DNA of 64,000 nucleotides from Gemmatimonadota bacterium (GTDB taxonomy: Bacteria; Gemmatimonadota; Gemmatimonadetes; Longimicrobiales; Gaopeijiaceae), in the NCBI GenBank assembly GCA_022825135.1, contig JAJDYN010000015.1, positions 1-64,000 on the forward strand. The letters are read 5' to 3'. The first letter of the stretch is position 1. Every line of letters starts with the position of its first letter. The translations under genes were made by a program, and so were the position numbers. Below the pieces are notes generated by a model. The model was not told the DNA's origin and did no database searches. It was given only the letters and a program-made list of their open reading frames with translations. Positions 52,365 through 61,200 of this stretch are shown here, piece after piece.

Positions 52365-54062
52365 CTAGCGCTCCCACGGCTTGCGCGCAAAGTAGCTGTT
52401 GGCCTCGGCGGCCACCCTGGGAGCCAGCATGAAGAGCGCAATGAGGTTGGGGACGATGACGATCGCCAGGAAGATGTCGCCCAGGTTCCAGATCACCGTC
52501 AGAGGCAGTACCGCGCCGACGAAGTGCATGATGACGAAGACGAGCTTGTACGGCAGGACGGCGTTCGCCCCCAGCAGGTAGTACGCACAGCGGTCGCCAT
52601 AGTAGCTCCACGAGATGGCCGTCGATATCGCAAAAAGGAGCACCGAGAAAACGACGATCATGTGACCCCAGTCACCCAGCGCGCTCAATCCTCGCCGGAA
52701 TCCCTCCATGGTCAGAGGCGCGCCGCTCTCGAAGGCTGCTCCATGCAGGGACGCATAGGTCTGGCCGTCGTCTGCCCGGGCAAGGCCTTCGGCCGGCACG
52801 ACGGTGCCGGTGAAGGGTGTGGTATGGGCCTCGTCGACGTACAGCATGTCGACGTAGGCGTCGTGCCACGCGATGTGAACGCCGCCCGGATCCGCGGGGG
52901 CTCCGTTCTCGAAGCGGATTTCGGCTGGCGCGCTCGCGCTCTGGTTGTTGCCCATGGCGTCCACGGTGACATACCCCAGGTCGCCACCCCCCAGGGTGAC
53001 TTCGGTGGGGATGCGCGCGTTCCATACGCCGGTGGTGATGATCACGAGTCCCGTCATCGAGCAGATCACGATCGTGTCGATGAAGGGCTCGAGCAACGCG
53101 ACCACGCCCTCCGACACCGGCTCGTCCGTCTTGGCCGCGGCGTGCGCGATGGGCGCTGAGCCCTGGCCTGCCTCGTTGGAGAAGAGGCCGCGGCGGACAC
53201 CCCACATCAGCGTCACAAGGAAGGCGCCCACGCCGGTCCCGGCCACGCCCGCGGTGGGATTGAAGGCCTCGCGGAAGATGAGACCGAGCGCGGGAACGAT
53301 GTCGCCCGCATTGAAGATCAGGATGACCAGCGCGCCCAGGCAGTAGACCGCGGCCATGACCGGCGCCAGGATGCCGGTCACCCGTCCGATCCGGGTAATC
53401 CCTCCCAGGATGACGAGGGCAACCACGCCGGAGGTGACCAGGCCGCTCACCGTGGTCGGGATGCCGAAGATGGTGCGCATCGAATCGGAGACCGTGTTGG
53501 CCTGAATCGCGTTGCCGGTGAGGAAGGCGGTCAGCCCCAGCATGATGGCGAAGAAGACGGCCATCCACTTCCAGCGCGCGCCCAGCCCGCGCTCGATGTA
53601 GTACATGGGGCCGCCGCTTACCGTCCCCTCCCACTTGTGAGCGTCGTGGTCGGGCGCCTCGACCTGGCGGTACTTCTGGGCGAGCGTCACCTCGGTGAAC
53701 TTGGTGGCCATGCCAAGCGCGGCGGTGACCCACATCCAGAAGAGCGCACCGGGGCCTCCCCAGTGAATCGCAATGGCCACACCGGCGATGTTGCCGATGC
53801 CGACGGTTGCGGACAGTGCCGTGGTCAGCGCCTGGAAATGCGAGACGTCGCCCGGTTCATCCGGGTCGTCGTACTTTCCGGAGGTGACGGCGAACCCGTG
53901 ACCCAGCCGGCGCACCTGCACGAAACCGAGTCGCAGCGTGAGAAAGACGCCCACGCCGAGGAGCAGGATCACCATGAAGGGAACCGTCTCGTCCCCGACG
54001 GAGATGCCCAGTTCTACGATGTAGCGGTTCCCCAGGTCGGATAATCTCTGAAAGAATTCCAC
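52365..54062 (-). CDS. AGCS-family sodium/alanine symporter with internal insertion
   Basis: Inner-membrane sodium-coupled amino acid importer. The 565-residue protein has the family segments TALSATVGIGNIAGVAIAI, GGPMYYIERGLG, WGVRRGLFSNEAGQGSAPIAHAAA and ISTAISWSYYGDRCAYYLLG. About 95 hydrophilic residues (about 350-445), mostly acidic and beta-like, lie between two membrane segments where the family has a short loop. The GTG start has AGGAG close upstream. No partner gene is nearby. Confidence 0.88.
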   Translation of the reverse strand: MEFFQRLSDLGNRYIVELGISVGDETVPFMVILLLGVGVFLTLRLGFVQVRRLGHGFAVTSGKYDDPDEPGDVSHFQALTTALSATVGIGNIAGVAIAIHWGGPGALFWMWVTAALGMATKFTEVTLAQKYRQVEAPDHDAHKWEGTVSGGPMYYIERGLGARWKWMAVFFAIMLGLTAFLTGNAIQANTVSDSMRTIFGIPTTVSGLVTSGVVALVILGGITRIGRVTGILAPVMAAVYCLGALVILIFNAGDIVPALGLIFREAFNPTAGVAGTGVGAFLVTLMWGVRRGLFSNEAGQGSAPIAHAAAKTDEPVSEGVVALLEPFIDTIVICSMTGLVIITTGVWNARIPTEVTLGGGDLGYVTVDAMGNNQSASAPAEIRFENGAPADPGGVHIAWHDAYVDMLYVDEAHTTPFTGTVVPAEGLARADDGQTYASLHGAAFESGAPLTMEGFRRGLSALGDWGHMIVVFSVLLFAISTAISWSYYGDRCAYYLLGANAVLPYKLVFVIMHFVGAVLPLTVIWNLGDIFLAIVIVPNLIALFMLAPRVAAEANSYFARKPWER

Positions 54063-54236
54063 GGAGGCTCCTCGGCTGCGGGGCGGATCGGGTGTCGGAA
54101 TCGGGAAGGATGCCCCGCGAGCGGACCGTGGTCAACATGGACCGATCCCGGGATGGCCGGGCGCCGTGGGTCGAATCGCTCGGGGGACGGCGCGGAGAAC
54201 CTGGCGAAAACCGCTCGGAGGGTCGGGTGGACCCGG

Positions 54237-55148
54237 TCAGGGCAACGGCCGCGCGAGCGCTTCTCCGAGGCGGATTTCCCTCCCTGCAGTCAGGCCCGGC
54301 ACCCATTCATGGCTTCCGCGCTCAAGCAGCATGACCACGCATGACCCAAGGTGAAAGGCCATGATCTCATCCCCACGCGAGATGCCAAGCGCGGGCTGGT
54401 AGACCCGGTGGCGCTCGGACGGCGGGCGGCGGTTGGTCACCCAGCCCCCCTCCCCCCCGCCCCACCCGGGGTCGAACGCGGTGGAGATGCGGCCGACGTT
54501 GTACGCCCCGACCGCCACCAGCGCGATGCGCCCGGCGTCGCCCGCGAACGAGCAGACGACGCGTTCGTTGTTGGCGAGCAGGTCCGGGATCTCGGCCACC
54601 GCGGCAGCGTTCACCGGGAACAGCCCGCCCGGGACATACGACGCCGAGCGGAGCCGACCCGCCACCGGGGCGTGGATGCGGTGGTAGTGCCTGGGCGCGA
54701 GGTAGATGGTCGCGTACAGCCCGCCGTGGAAGGGCGCGGCGGCCTCTTCGCTCGCCAGCAGGGCAGCCGCCGAGTAGCGCCGCCCCTTTGCCTGCACCAG
54801 CCGGCCGTCCTCCACCGTGCCGAGCCGGGTGAGCACGCCATCGACGGGCGACGTGACCAGCGAGGCGTCCGACGGCCATTTCCGGGCGCCGGGCGCGAGC
54901 CGGCGCACGAAGAAGGAGTTCAGACTGGCGTAATCGGCAGGCGCCTGCCCGGCTTCCTCCATCCGCGCGCCCACCAACCGCGCGAAGCCGCCGATCAGGG
55001 GCGCCCGCAGCGGGCGGGGGATTTCCGCGTCCGCGAGCCGGCCGAAGCCGCGGCTGGCGACCGCCCGCGGAAGCCGGGACAGGAGTGCGAGCAGAAGCCG
55101 CCCGCCCCACGAAGCTCGCGATCGACCCTCCTGCGTTGAACTCTCCAC
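54237..55148 (-). CDS. psd: Phosphatidylserine decarboxylase
   Basis: Pyruvoyl enzyme that converts phosphatidylserine to phosphatidylethanolamine at the inner membrane. The 303-residue protein has LNSFFVRRLAPGAR, SPVDGVL with the Asp, YHRIHAPVAG with the His, NERVVCSF, VGAYNVGRI and the self-cleavage motif LGSC (Ser269; LGST in many family members). The GTG start is nine bases after pilC, so it is read through from the pil genes. No pssA is adjacent. Confidence 0.9.
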   Translation of the reverse strand: MESSTQEGRSRASWGGRLLLALLSRLPRAVASRGFGRLADAEIPRPLRAPLIGGFARLVGARMEEAGQAPADYASLNSFFVRRLAPGARKWPSDASLVTSPVDGVLTRLGTVEDGRLVQAKGRRYSAAALLASEEAAAPFHGGLYATIYLAPRHYHRIHAPVAGRLRSASYVPGGLFPVNAAAVAEIPDLLANNERVVCSFAGDAGRIALVAVGAYNVGRISTAFDPGWGGGEGGWVTNRRPPSERHRVYQPALGISRGDEIMAFHLGSCVVMLLERGSHEWVPGLTAGREIRLGEALARPLP

Positions 55149-55157
55149 TCGCCCCCG

Positions 55158-56309
55158 TCACCGTACGACGTTGATCATGTCGAAGATCGGAAGGTACATG
55201 GACACGATCATGCCGCCCACCACGACGCCCAGAAGGGTGACCATCGCCGGCTCGAAGGCCGCCAGCAGGGACTCCACCGAGCGCCCCGCCTCGTCGTCGT
55301 AGAAGTCGGCGACCTTCGCCAGCATCTCGTCCAGGCCGCCCGTCTGCTCGCCGACGTGGATCATCTGCAGCACCATCGGCGGAAAGACCCCGGATGCCCG
55401 GAGAGGCTCGGCGATGGTGTTGCCGCCCGCGATCGATCTCCGGGAGTTCATTACGGCGTCGTGCACCACGCGGTTGCCCGTGCTCGCTGCGGTGATTTCC
55501 AGCGCCTCCAGGATGGCCACCCCGGAGGCCACCAGCGTGCCCAGCGTACGGGCGAATCGCGCCATCGCCACCTTGAGGCACAGGGGGCCGACCACCGGGG
55601 AAGCCAGCAGCACCCGGTCCAGAACCAGGCGGCCGCGCGGGGTGCTGCGGGCGCGCCTCAGCCCGATCCACGCTCCCGCAGCGAGGAGAGGGGGAAGCCA
55701 CCAGAATGCCCGCAGGCTCTCGGAAAGGCCGATGACCAGCCGGGTGGGCAGCGGCAAGGGAAGATCCGACGCCGCGAACATCTCCTGAAAGGTCGGGATC
55801 ACGAACTCGAGCAGGACCAGCAGGGCACACCCGGCCACAACCACCACCACGGCCGGGTAGATCAGGGCGCCCCGCACCTTGCGCGAGAGGCGGTCGGTCC
55901 GCTCGAGCGAGTCGGCCAGGCGCGCCAGCACCGCGTCCAGCACGCCCCCCGCCTCCCCGGCGGCGACCATGCTGACGAACAGTTGATTGAATGCCGCCGG
56001 ATGCTCGCCGAGCGCGCCCGCCAGGGTCCGGCCCGCCTCGATGTCGTAGCGCACCTCGCCCACCACCGCCGCCAACCTCTGGTTGCCGGCCTGCTCCGCG
56101 AGTACCCCCAGACTCGGCGCCAGGGGCAGCCCGGACTGGATCATGGTGGCGAACTGGCGCGCGAACACTGCGATGTCGCGTGACGGCACGCGGCCACGTA
56201 ACCGTGAACGGATCCGCCGCCACACTGCCTCGGCGGCCGGCGGCCGTTGCGGCCGGGAGACCGCTCGGGATCTGCCCGCCTGCTCGAACGCCGGAGGGAG
56301 TTCTTCCAC
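55158..56309 (-). CDS. pilC: Type IV pilus inner-membrane platform protein PilC
   Basis: GspF-family protein on which the pilus motor acts. The 383-residue protein has two GspF repeats: DIAVFARQFATMIQSGLPL in the first and FARTLGTLVASGVAILEALE in the second. About three membrane spans are visible, including near the C-terminus (TLLGVVVGGMIVSMYLPIF). The GTG at 56309 gives the normal length and lies five bases after the pilT stop. Confidence 0.93.
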   Translation of the reverse strand: MEELPPAFEQAGRSRAVSRPQRPPAAEAVWRRIRSRLRGRVPSRDIAVFARQFATMIQSGLPLAPSLGVLAEQAGNQRLAAVVGEVRYDIEAGRTLAGALGEHPAAFNQLFVSMVAAGEAGGVLDAVLARLADSLERTDRLSRKVRGALIYPAVVVVVAGCALLVLLEFVIPTFQEMFAASDLPLPLPTRLVIGLSESLRAFWWLPPLLAAGAWIGLRRARSTPRGRLVLDRVLLASPVVGPLCLKVAMARFARTLGTLVASGVAILEALEITAASTGNRVVHDAVMNSRRSIAGGNTIAEPLRASGVFPPMVLQMIHVGEQTGGLDEMLAKVADFYDDEAGRSVESLLAAFEPAMVTLLGVVVGGMIVSMYLPIFDMINVVR

Positions 56310-56314
56310 GGCCG

Positions 56315-57454
56315 CTAGGAGGACCGCGGGTCGCCGAGCGACCGGAGCAGCTCGGCGGGATCGGGGGAAGCCCGCATCGCGGCCTCCGTGGAAACCTCTC
56401 CGCGCATGCGGAGCTGGCGCAGTGCATCGTTCATGGTCTGCATGCCGTGTTTCCTCCCCGCCTGCATCATCGAGGGAATCTGGTGGACCTTGCGGTCGCG
56501 GATCGCGGCGCGCACCGCCGGTGTGCAGATGAGCGCCTCGCAGGCCGCAACACGCCCGCGTCCACGCGCCCGCGGCAGCAGGTTCTGGGTCACCACCCCC
56601 TCCAGCACCAGGGCCAGCTGGGCACGCACTTGGGCCTGCCGCCCCGACGCGAAGACGTCGATGATGCGGTGGACCGAGGCCGCAGCCGAATTGGTATGCA
56701 GCGTCGCCAGCACCAGGTGCCCGGTTTCGGCAATGGTCAGCGCCGCCGAGATGGTCTCGGGATCCCGCATCTCGCCGATGAGGATGACATCCGGGTCCTG
56801 CCGGGTCGCCGACTTCAGGGCGGCCGCGAAGCTCATCGTATCCGCGCCCACCTCGCGCTGGCTTACGACGCAGCCCCGGGAGGGATGAACGAACTCCACC
56901 GGGTCTTCGATGGTGACGATATGGCCCTTCCGCGTCTCGTTGATCCGGCCGAGCATGGCAGCCAGCGTCGTCGACTTCCCGGAGCCGGTGGGCCCGGTGA
57001 CCAGCACCAGCCCGTGGGGCCGCTCCACCAGGCGGCGCACGACGCCCGGGAGACGCAGGTCCTCGAGCCGGGGAATCTCGTGGGGGATTCTGCGCACGGC
57101 CATGGCCGGTCGTCCGCGCCGGCGATAGCAACCGCAGCGAAAGCGCGCGATGCCCGCCAGATCGAAGGCGAAATCGATCTCGCGCCCCGCCGCGAGGCTT
57201 TCCCTCCCGGCCTGCGTGAGCACCGAATTGACCAGCTCCGCCGCCTCTCCCGGACCAAGCGCGGCGCCGTGGCGCACGTCGGCCAGCGCGCCATCGATGC
57301 GAAGTCTGGGCGGGATTCCGGCCGTGAGGTGCAGGTCGGACGCGTCGCGCTCCACCATCTCCTCCAGCAGCGCACGCAGCGTGGGTGGGAATCCGTGCCC
57401 GTTCTCAACCGGGTCCGATGCGGGTTCCGGGAATGTCCCGGTCGTGTGGGTCAT
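56315..57454 (-). CDS. pilT: Twitching motility retraction ATPase PilT
   Basis: Hexameric ATPase that depolymerises the pilus. The 379-residue protein has an N-terminal PAS-like domain (SDLHLTAGIPPRLRIDG), Walker A GPTGSGKST (154-162), the Asp box (HIVTIEDPVEFVH), the Walker B region DPDVILIGEMRDPET, the His box (LATLHTNSA) and the PilT-specific motif near VRAAIRDRKVHQIPSMMQ. That motif identifies PilT rather than PilB. It overlaps the ComEA-like gene by four bases (ATGA). Confidence 0.94.
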   Translation of the reverse strand: MTHTTGTFPEPASDPVENGHGFPPTLRALLEEMVERDASDLHLTAGIPPRLRIDGALADVRHGAALGPGEAAELVNSVLTQAGRESLAAGREIDFAFDLAGIARFRCGCYRRRGRPAMAVRRIPHEIPRLEDLRLPGVVRRLVERPHGLVLVTGPTGSGKSTTLAAMLGRINETRKGHIVTIEDPVEFVHPSRGCVVSQREVGADTMSFAAALKSATRQDPDVILIGEMRDPETISAALTIAETGHLVLATLHTNSAAASVHRIIDVFASGRQAQVRAQLALVLEGVVTQNLLPRARGRGRVAACEALICTPAVRAAIRDRKVHQIPSMMQAGRKHGMQTMNDALRQLRMRGEVSTEAAMRASPDPAELLRSLGDPRSS

Positions 57455-58131
57455 TGCCGCACGAAGAGGCGGCCGCGCATGGACTCGAGCGTCGCCGGCC
57501 CGATCCCGCGCACCTCGATCAGGTCCTCCACCCGTCCGAAGCCGCCCACCTCGTCACGCCGCGCGATGATTCGCGCCGCGAGCGCGGGACCGATGCCACG
57601 CACCTGCTCGAGCTCCTCGGAGGTGGCCCGGTTGAGGTCAATCGGCCCCGCCCGCTGGGGGTTCGCGGATGAAGCGGCGCTCCTGGTCGTCGGAGGTGAC
57701 GTGGCGGCCGCTCGCCGGGCTGGGCGTCGACCGCCGCTCCGCCCCAGCGTTAGAAACGGCGCGAGTCTCTCCACCGTTGCCGGCCCGATCCCGCGCACCC
57801 GCGTGAGCGCCCCGAGATCCCCGAAACGACCCTCCGCAACCCGTGATTCCACGATGGCGCGGGCCGCTGCGGGCCCGATGCCGGGCAGCCGGTCAAGCTC
57901 CTCCTCGCCCGCCGTGTTCGGGTCCAGGCGCTCACCCGGGGCAAGCGGCGTCGACCGCCGCTCCTCCTCGTCGACCATCTCCTGAGAATCCGCGGCCAGC
58001 GCGTCGGCCGAAACGGTGTCGGCCTCGAGGGCGAGCGGAGGCCGCACGGCTTCCAGCCCCGCCCGCGCGGCGCCCGCCAGAAAGAGGACGCCGGCCGTGA
58101 TCGCCAGGGTGCGTGATTCGTCGCGTGTCAT
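57451..58131 (-). CDS. ComEA-like protein with two helix-hairpin-helix domains
   Basis: Membrane-anchored DNA-binding protein. The 226-residue product has a hydrophobic N-terminal segment (LAITAGVLFLAGAA) and a linker. Two ComEA-type double HhH units follow: DPNTAGEEELDRLPGIGPAAARAI with VRGIGPATVERL, and DLNRATSEELEQVRGIGPALAARI with VRGIGPATLESM. ComEA proteins bind incoming DNA during transformation. It is coupled to pilT and pilC, which suits a pilus used for DNA uptake; this is inference. Confidence 0.83.
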   Translation of the reverse strand: MTRDESRTLAITAGVLFLAGAARAGLEAVRPPLALEADTVSADALAADSQEMVDEEERRSTPLAPGERLDPNTAGEEELDRLPGIGPAAARAIVESRVAEGRFGDLGALTRVRGIGPATVERLAPFLTLGRSGGRRPARRAAATSPPTTRSAASSANPQRAGPIDLNRATSEELEQVRGIGPALAARIIARRDEVGGFGRVEDLIEVRGIGPATLESMRGRLFVRQ

Positions 58132-58256
58132 GCCTTGACGATCATCGGACGGCTGGGGCGAAGGAATGGCGGTTTGGGACTTCCTGCCCTCGAGCGCGCG
58201 TCACCCGTTCCCGGAGCGGATCGCCGCATGCCCCCGCAGGCCCGCTCCGGCCATCC

Positions 58257-61200
58257 TCAGGGAAGTCCCGCGAAGGCTCCCGCGTTGTACACGAACTGGC
58301 CCCAGAAGCCGATCTGGAACTGGGTCGAACCCAGCCGCTGGCCGATGTTCGACTGGCGGTTGGTGTAGCTGGCCTGAAAGCCGACCTGCAGCTCGGAAAC
58401 GACGGTGTCCAGCGTGAGGTTGAAGGTGGCGTTGCTCTGGTCCACGAAGGGCACGCACTCGTCGTTGCCGGAGGTGATGCGACAGTCGCTCTGCCCCGCC
58501 TGATTGTAGCGCAGCGACGCCTGGATCGGCCGTTCCAGCCGCGCTCCCAGCTCTCCCGGAGGCGTGAAGCTGCCGCCCATGGTGAAGACGTGGGTGTTGC
58601 GGCGGCGGCGGGTGTCGCCCGTGGGGTCGGTGCCCTCGCCGCGGGTCATGGTGGTCCGGTAACTGGCCGAAAAGCCGCCTCCCCAGCGCACCGACACGTC
58701 GAGCGGGATGGTTGCGTCCTCCTGCAGCCGCTGCTGCTGGGTTCCCGTGCCGAAGGAGAGTCGGCGGGTGTCGACCCGGTATCCCGAGTTCACGGTGAGA
58801 CGCTCGACCACCGGTTGCACGAAGGACGGCAACGGAATCGACGACGCCCTCAGGACGATGTTGGGCCAGCTGCGGGTATTCGCCGCGCGGTCGCTGCGCG
58901 TGTCGAAGGTGGCGATGTCGGTGACCGAGTAGTCCACGCTCGCGGTGATTCCCGGCAGGAGCGTGACCCCCGAGCCCGTGGCCCAGCCGTTCCGGTCCAC
59001 GAGGGTGGCCGCGGTGGCCCCATCCACCACCCGGAAGCCGTCGAGGTCGCTCAGCCCGAACTGATACCGCACATCCGGGTCCAGCACCTCTCGGTTGAAG
59101 CGCGAGGTGAGGCCGTCCTGCCAGTTGACGGTGATGGGCGAGAGCGCGCCGGCGAGACGGCGCATCGTCCCCTGGGGGGGAGTGTCGGACACCCCCGGCC
59201 TGGGGGGGCCGCCCCGGGCCAGCGTCCCCGGATCGAAGATGACGGAAGCGCTCGCGCTCCGCTGTCCGCCCACGTTGCGCTGCAGGTCGCGCAGCGTGTC
59301 CGCCTCCACCACCTGGCGCCGCACCAGGGTGGCGTTGCGGTCGGAACTGTAGGTAGTCGTCCAGGTGAGCGTCCACTGCAGCCAGTCGGCGGGCCGGGGT
59401 CCCCAACGCATGTTGGTGCGAAGCCGGCGGTTGGTCTCCCAGCCCAGGTCGACGCCCCCCGGCGACCACCGCTCCCGCGCCAGCAGCGGCCGCACCGCCG
59501 GATCCCTTACCGCGAGTTCCGGAGCCAGCAGATCGCGGGTGGAAGTGAAGTCGGTGGTCGCGGTCACGGACTGAAAAGGCCGGAAGATGACGCGCGCATC
59601 CGTGTCCACGCCTCTTCGGGGAGACCGGGTGCGGGTCGCGGCGGAGTCACCGGGCAGGCGCAGGATCTGCTCGTAGCGATAGGTCTGATTGCGCTGGTTG
59701 GCGTAGGATGCCCCGAACCCGATCCGCTCCGGACTCCACCGCAGACGGCTCGCCAGCACTCGCTCCTCCAGCGATTCCGGAAGCAGGGCACGCACCACAC
59801 CACCCAGAAAGTCCGGAACGACCGGCAGGGTGCGCGGCTCCAGCGCCCGGTCGTAGCCCACCCGCGCGTCCACCACCCGCGAATCCGAGTCCGAGGTTGC
59901 GGTCGCCGACTGCGACGACGAGTACCCTGCGCGCGCGCTCAGCCCGTCCAGGAAGATGGCGGCCAACGGGTTGCCGGAGGGCGTCCGCTTGCGGAACGAC
60001 AGCCCGACGCGGGTTCGGTCGAAGGCGACCTTGCGCAGCCCCTCGAGCCGGTCGGCGCGGATATCGCTCCTCAGCAGGAAGGTGGGATCCTGGCCGGAGG
60101 TGGTATGTGACACGGTCAGCGGCAGCTCGATACCCCAGGCGGCGGGGGTGAAGCGGCTCAGTTGCAGCGTCGAGTTCGCCGTCCACTGCTGATCGCGCTG
60201 GTAGCCGGGATCGCCCTCCAGCTGGCGGAACAGGGCGCCCCGGTCGGAGACCGAGATGCGCGTGGTCATGAAGTCGGACGCGTTCAGGTCCACGTTCAGG
60301 TGGCTCGCGAGTCCGCGGTCGGTGACGGCCCGGGAGAGACGGAAATCATTGATCCACACCTCGCCGTCGTCGGGGAAGTCGCCCTCGTTCCAGACGCCCA
60401 GCGACAGCTCGCGCACCTGCGAGAGATTGGGGGCGCGCGCCCGGTCCTGAAGCACCACCGCGTAGGTCGAGTCGGCGCTCCATACCACCAGCGCCGGCGC
60501 GCCCGCGGCCGGCGGATCCTCGATGAGCCGCTGCTCCGCCTCGCTTCGCAATTCGAGCCAGCGGTCGAAGTCCACCAGAACCTCCGGGAGCCAGTCCTCG
60601 GCCCGGGTCCCGTTGGGATCCACAGCCGGTTCCAGCGGCGTCCGGTAGAGATAGAAGTTGTCCTCGTCGCTCCCGACCTTCAGGAAGAAATACGTGGGAC
60701 GGTCCATCCCCCAGTCGCCTCGGCGCGCCAGTGCCCAGATGCGCGCCTGCCTGTAGGTGAGGAAGTTCCTGGGACGCTGGGGAAACCGGTGATAGACCTC
60801 CGCCCTCTCCCCGGGGGGGAGCCCCCTGTAGGTGATGCCGAGCGCCTTCTCGCTGAACTCCACGCCCTGCGCCCCCAGGGCGCTGACCGGATCGTCGAGC
60901 TGCTCCACCACGCCGGGCGGCGGATGGTAGGCGGCGCCCACCTCCACCGCGCCCACGGGGCTGACCTCGATGGCGCCGCCCGTTCCCGGGTCGTCGCCGG
61001 TCATTCCGGTGAGCACCCCCTCGCCCGCGCGCTTCACCCAGCGCGAGCCCACCAGGCGCATGCGCGCCAGCACGGCCGCCGCCTCGCCGTTGCCGGTGAT
61101 GGTGAGACGCAGGTGCTTGACGGCGCGAAAATCGCCGTCGGTGAAGATCCCGCCCGGATTGATCGCCTGCGGCCCGCGCAGCGGAATCCGGTAGAGGCGG

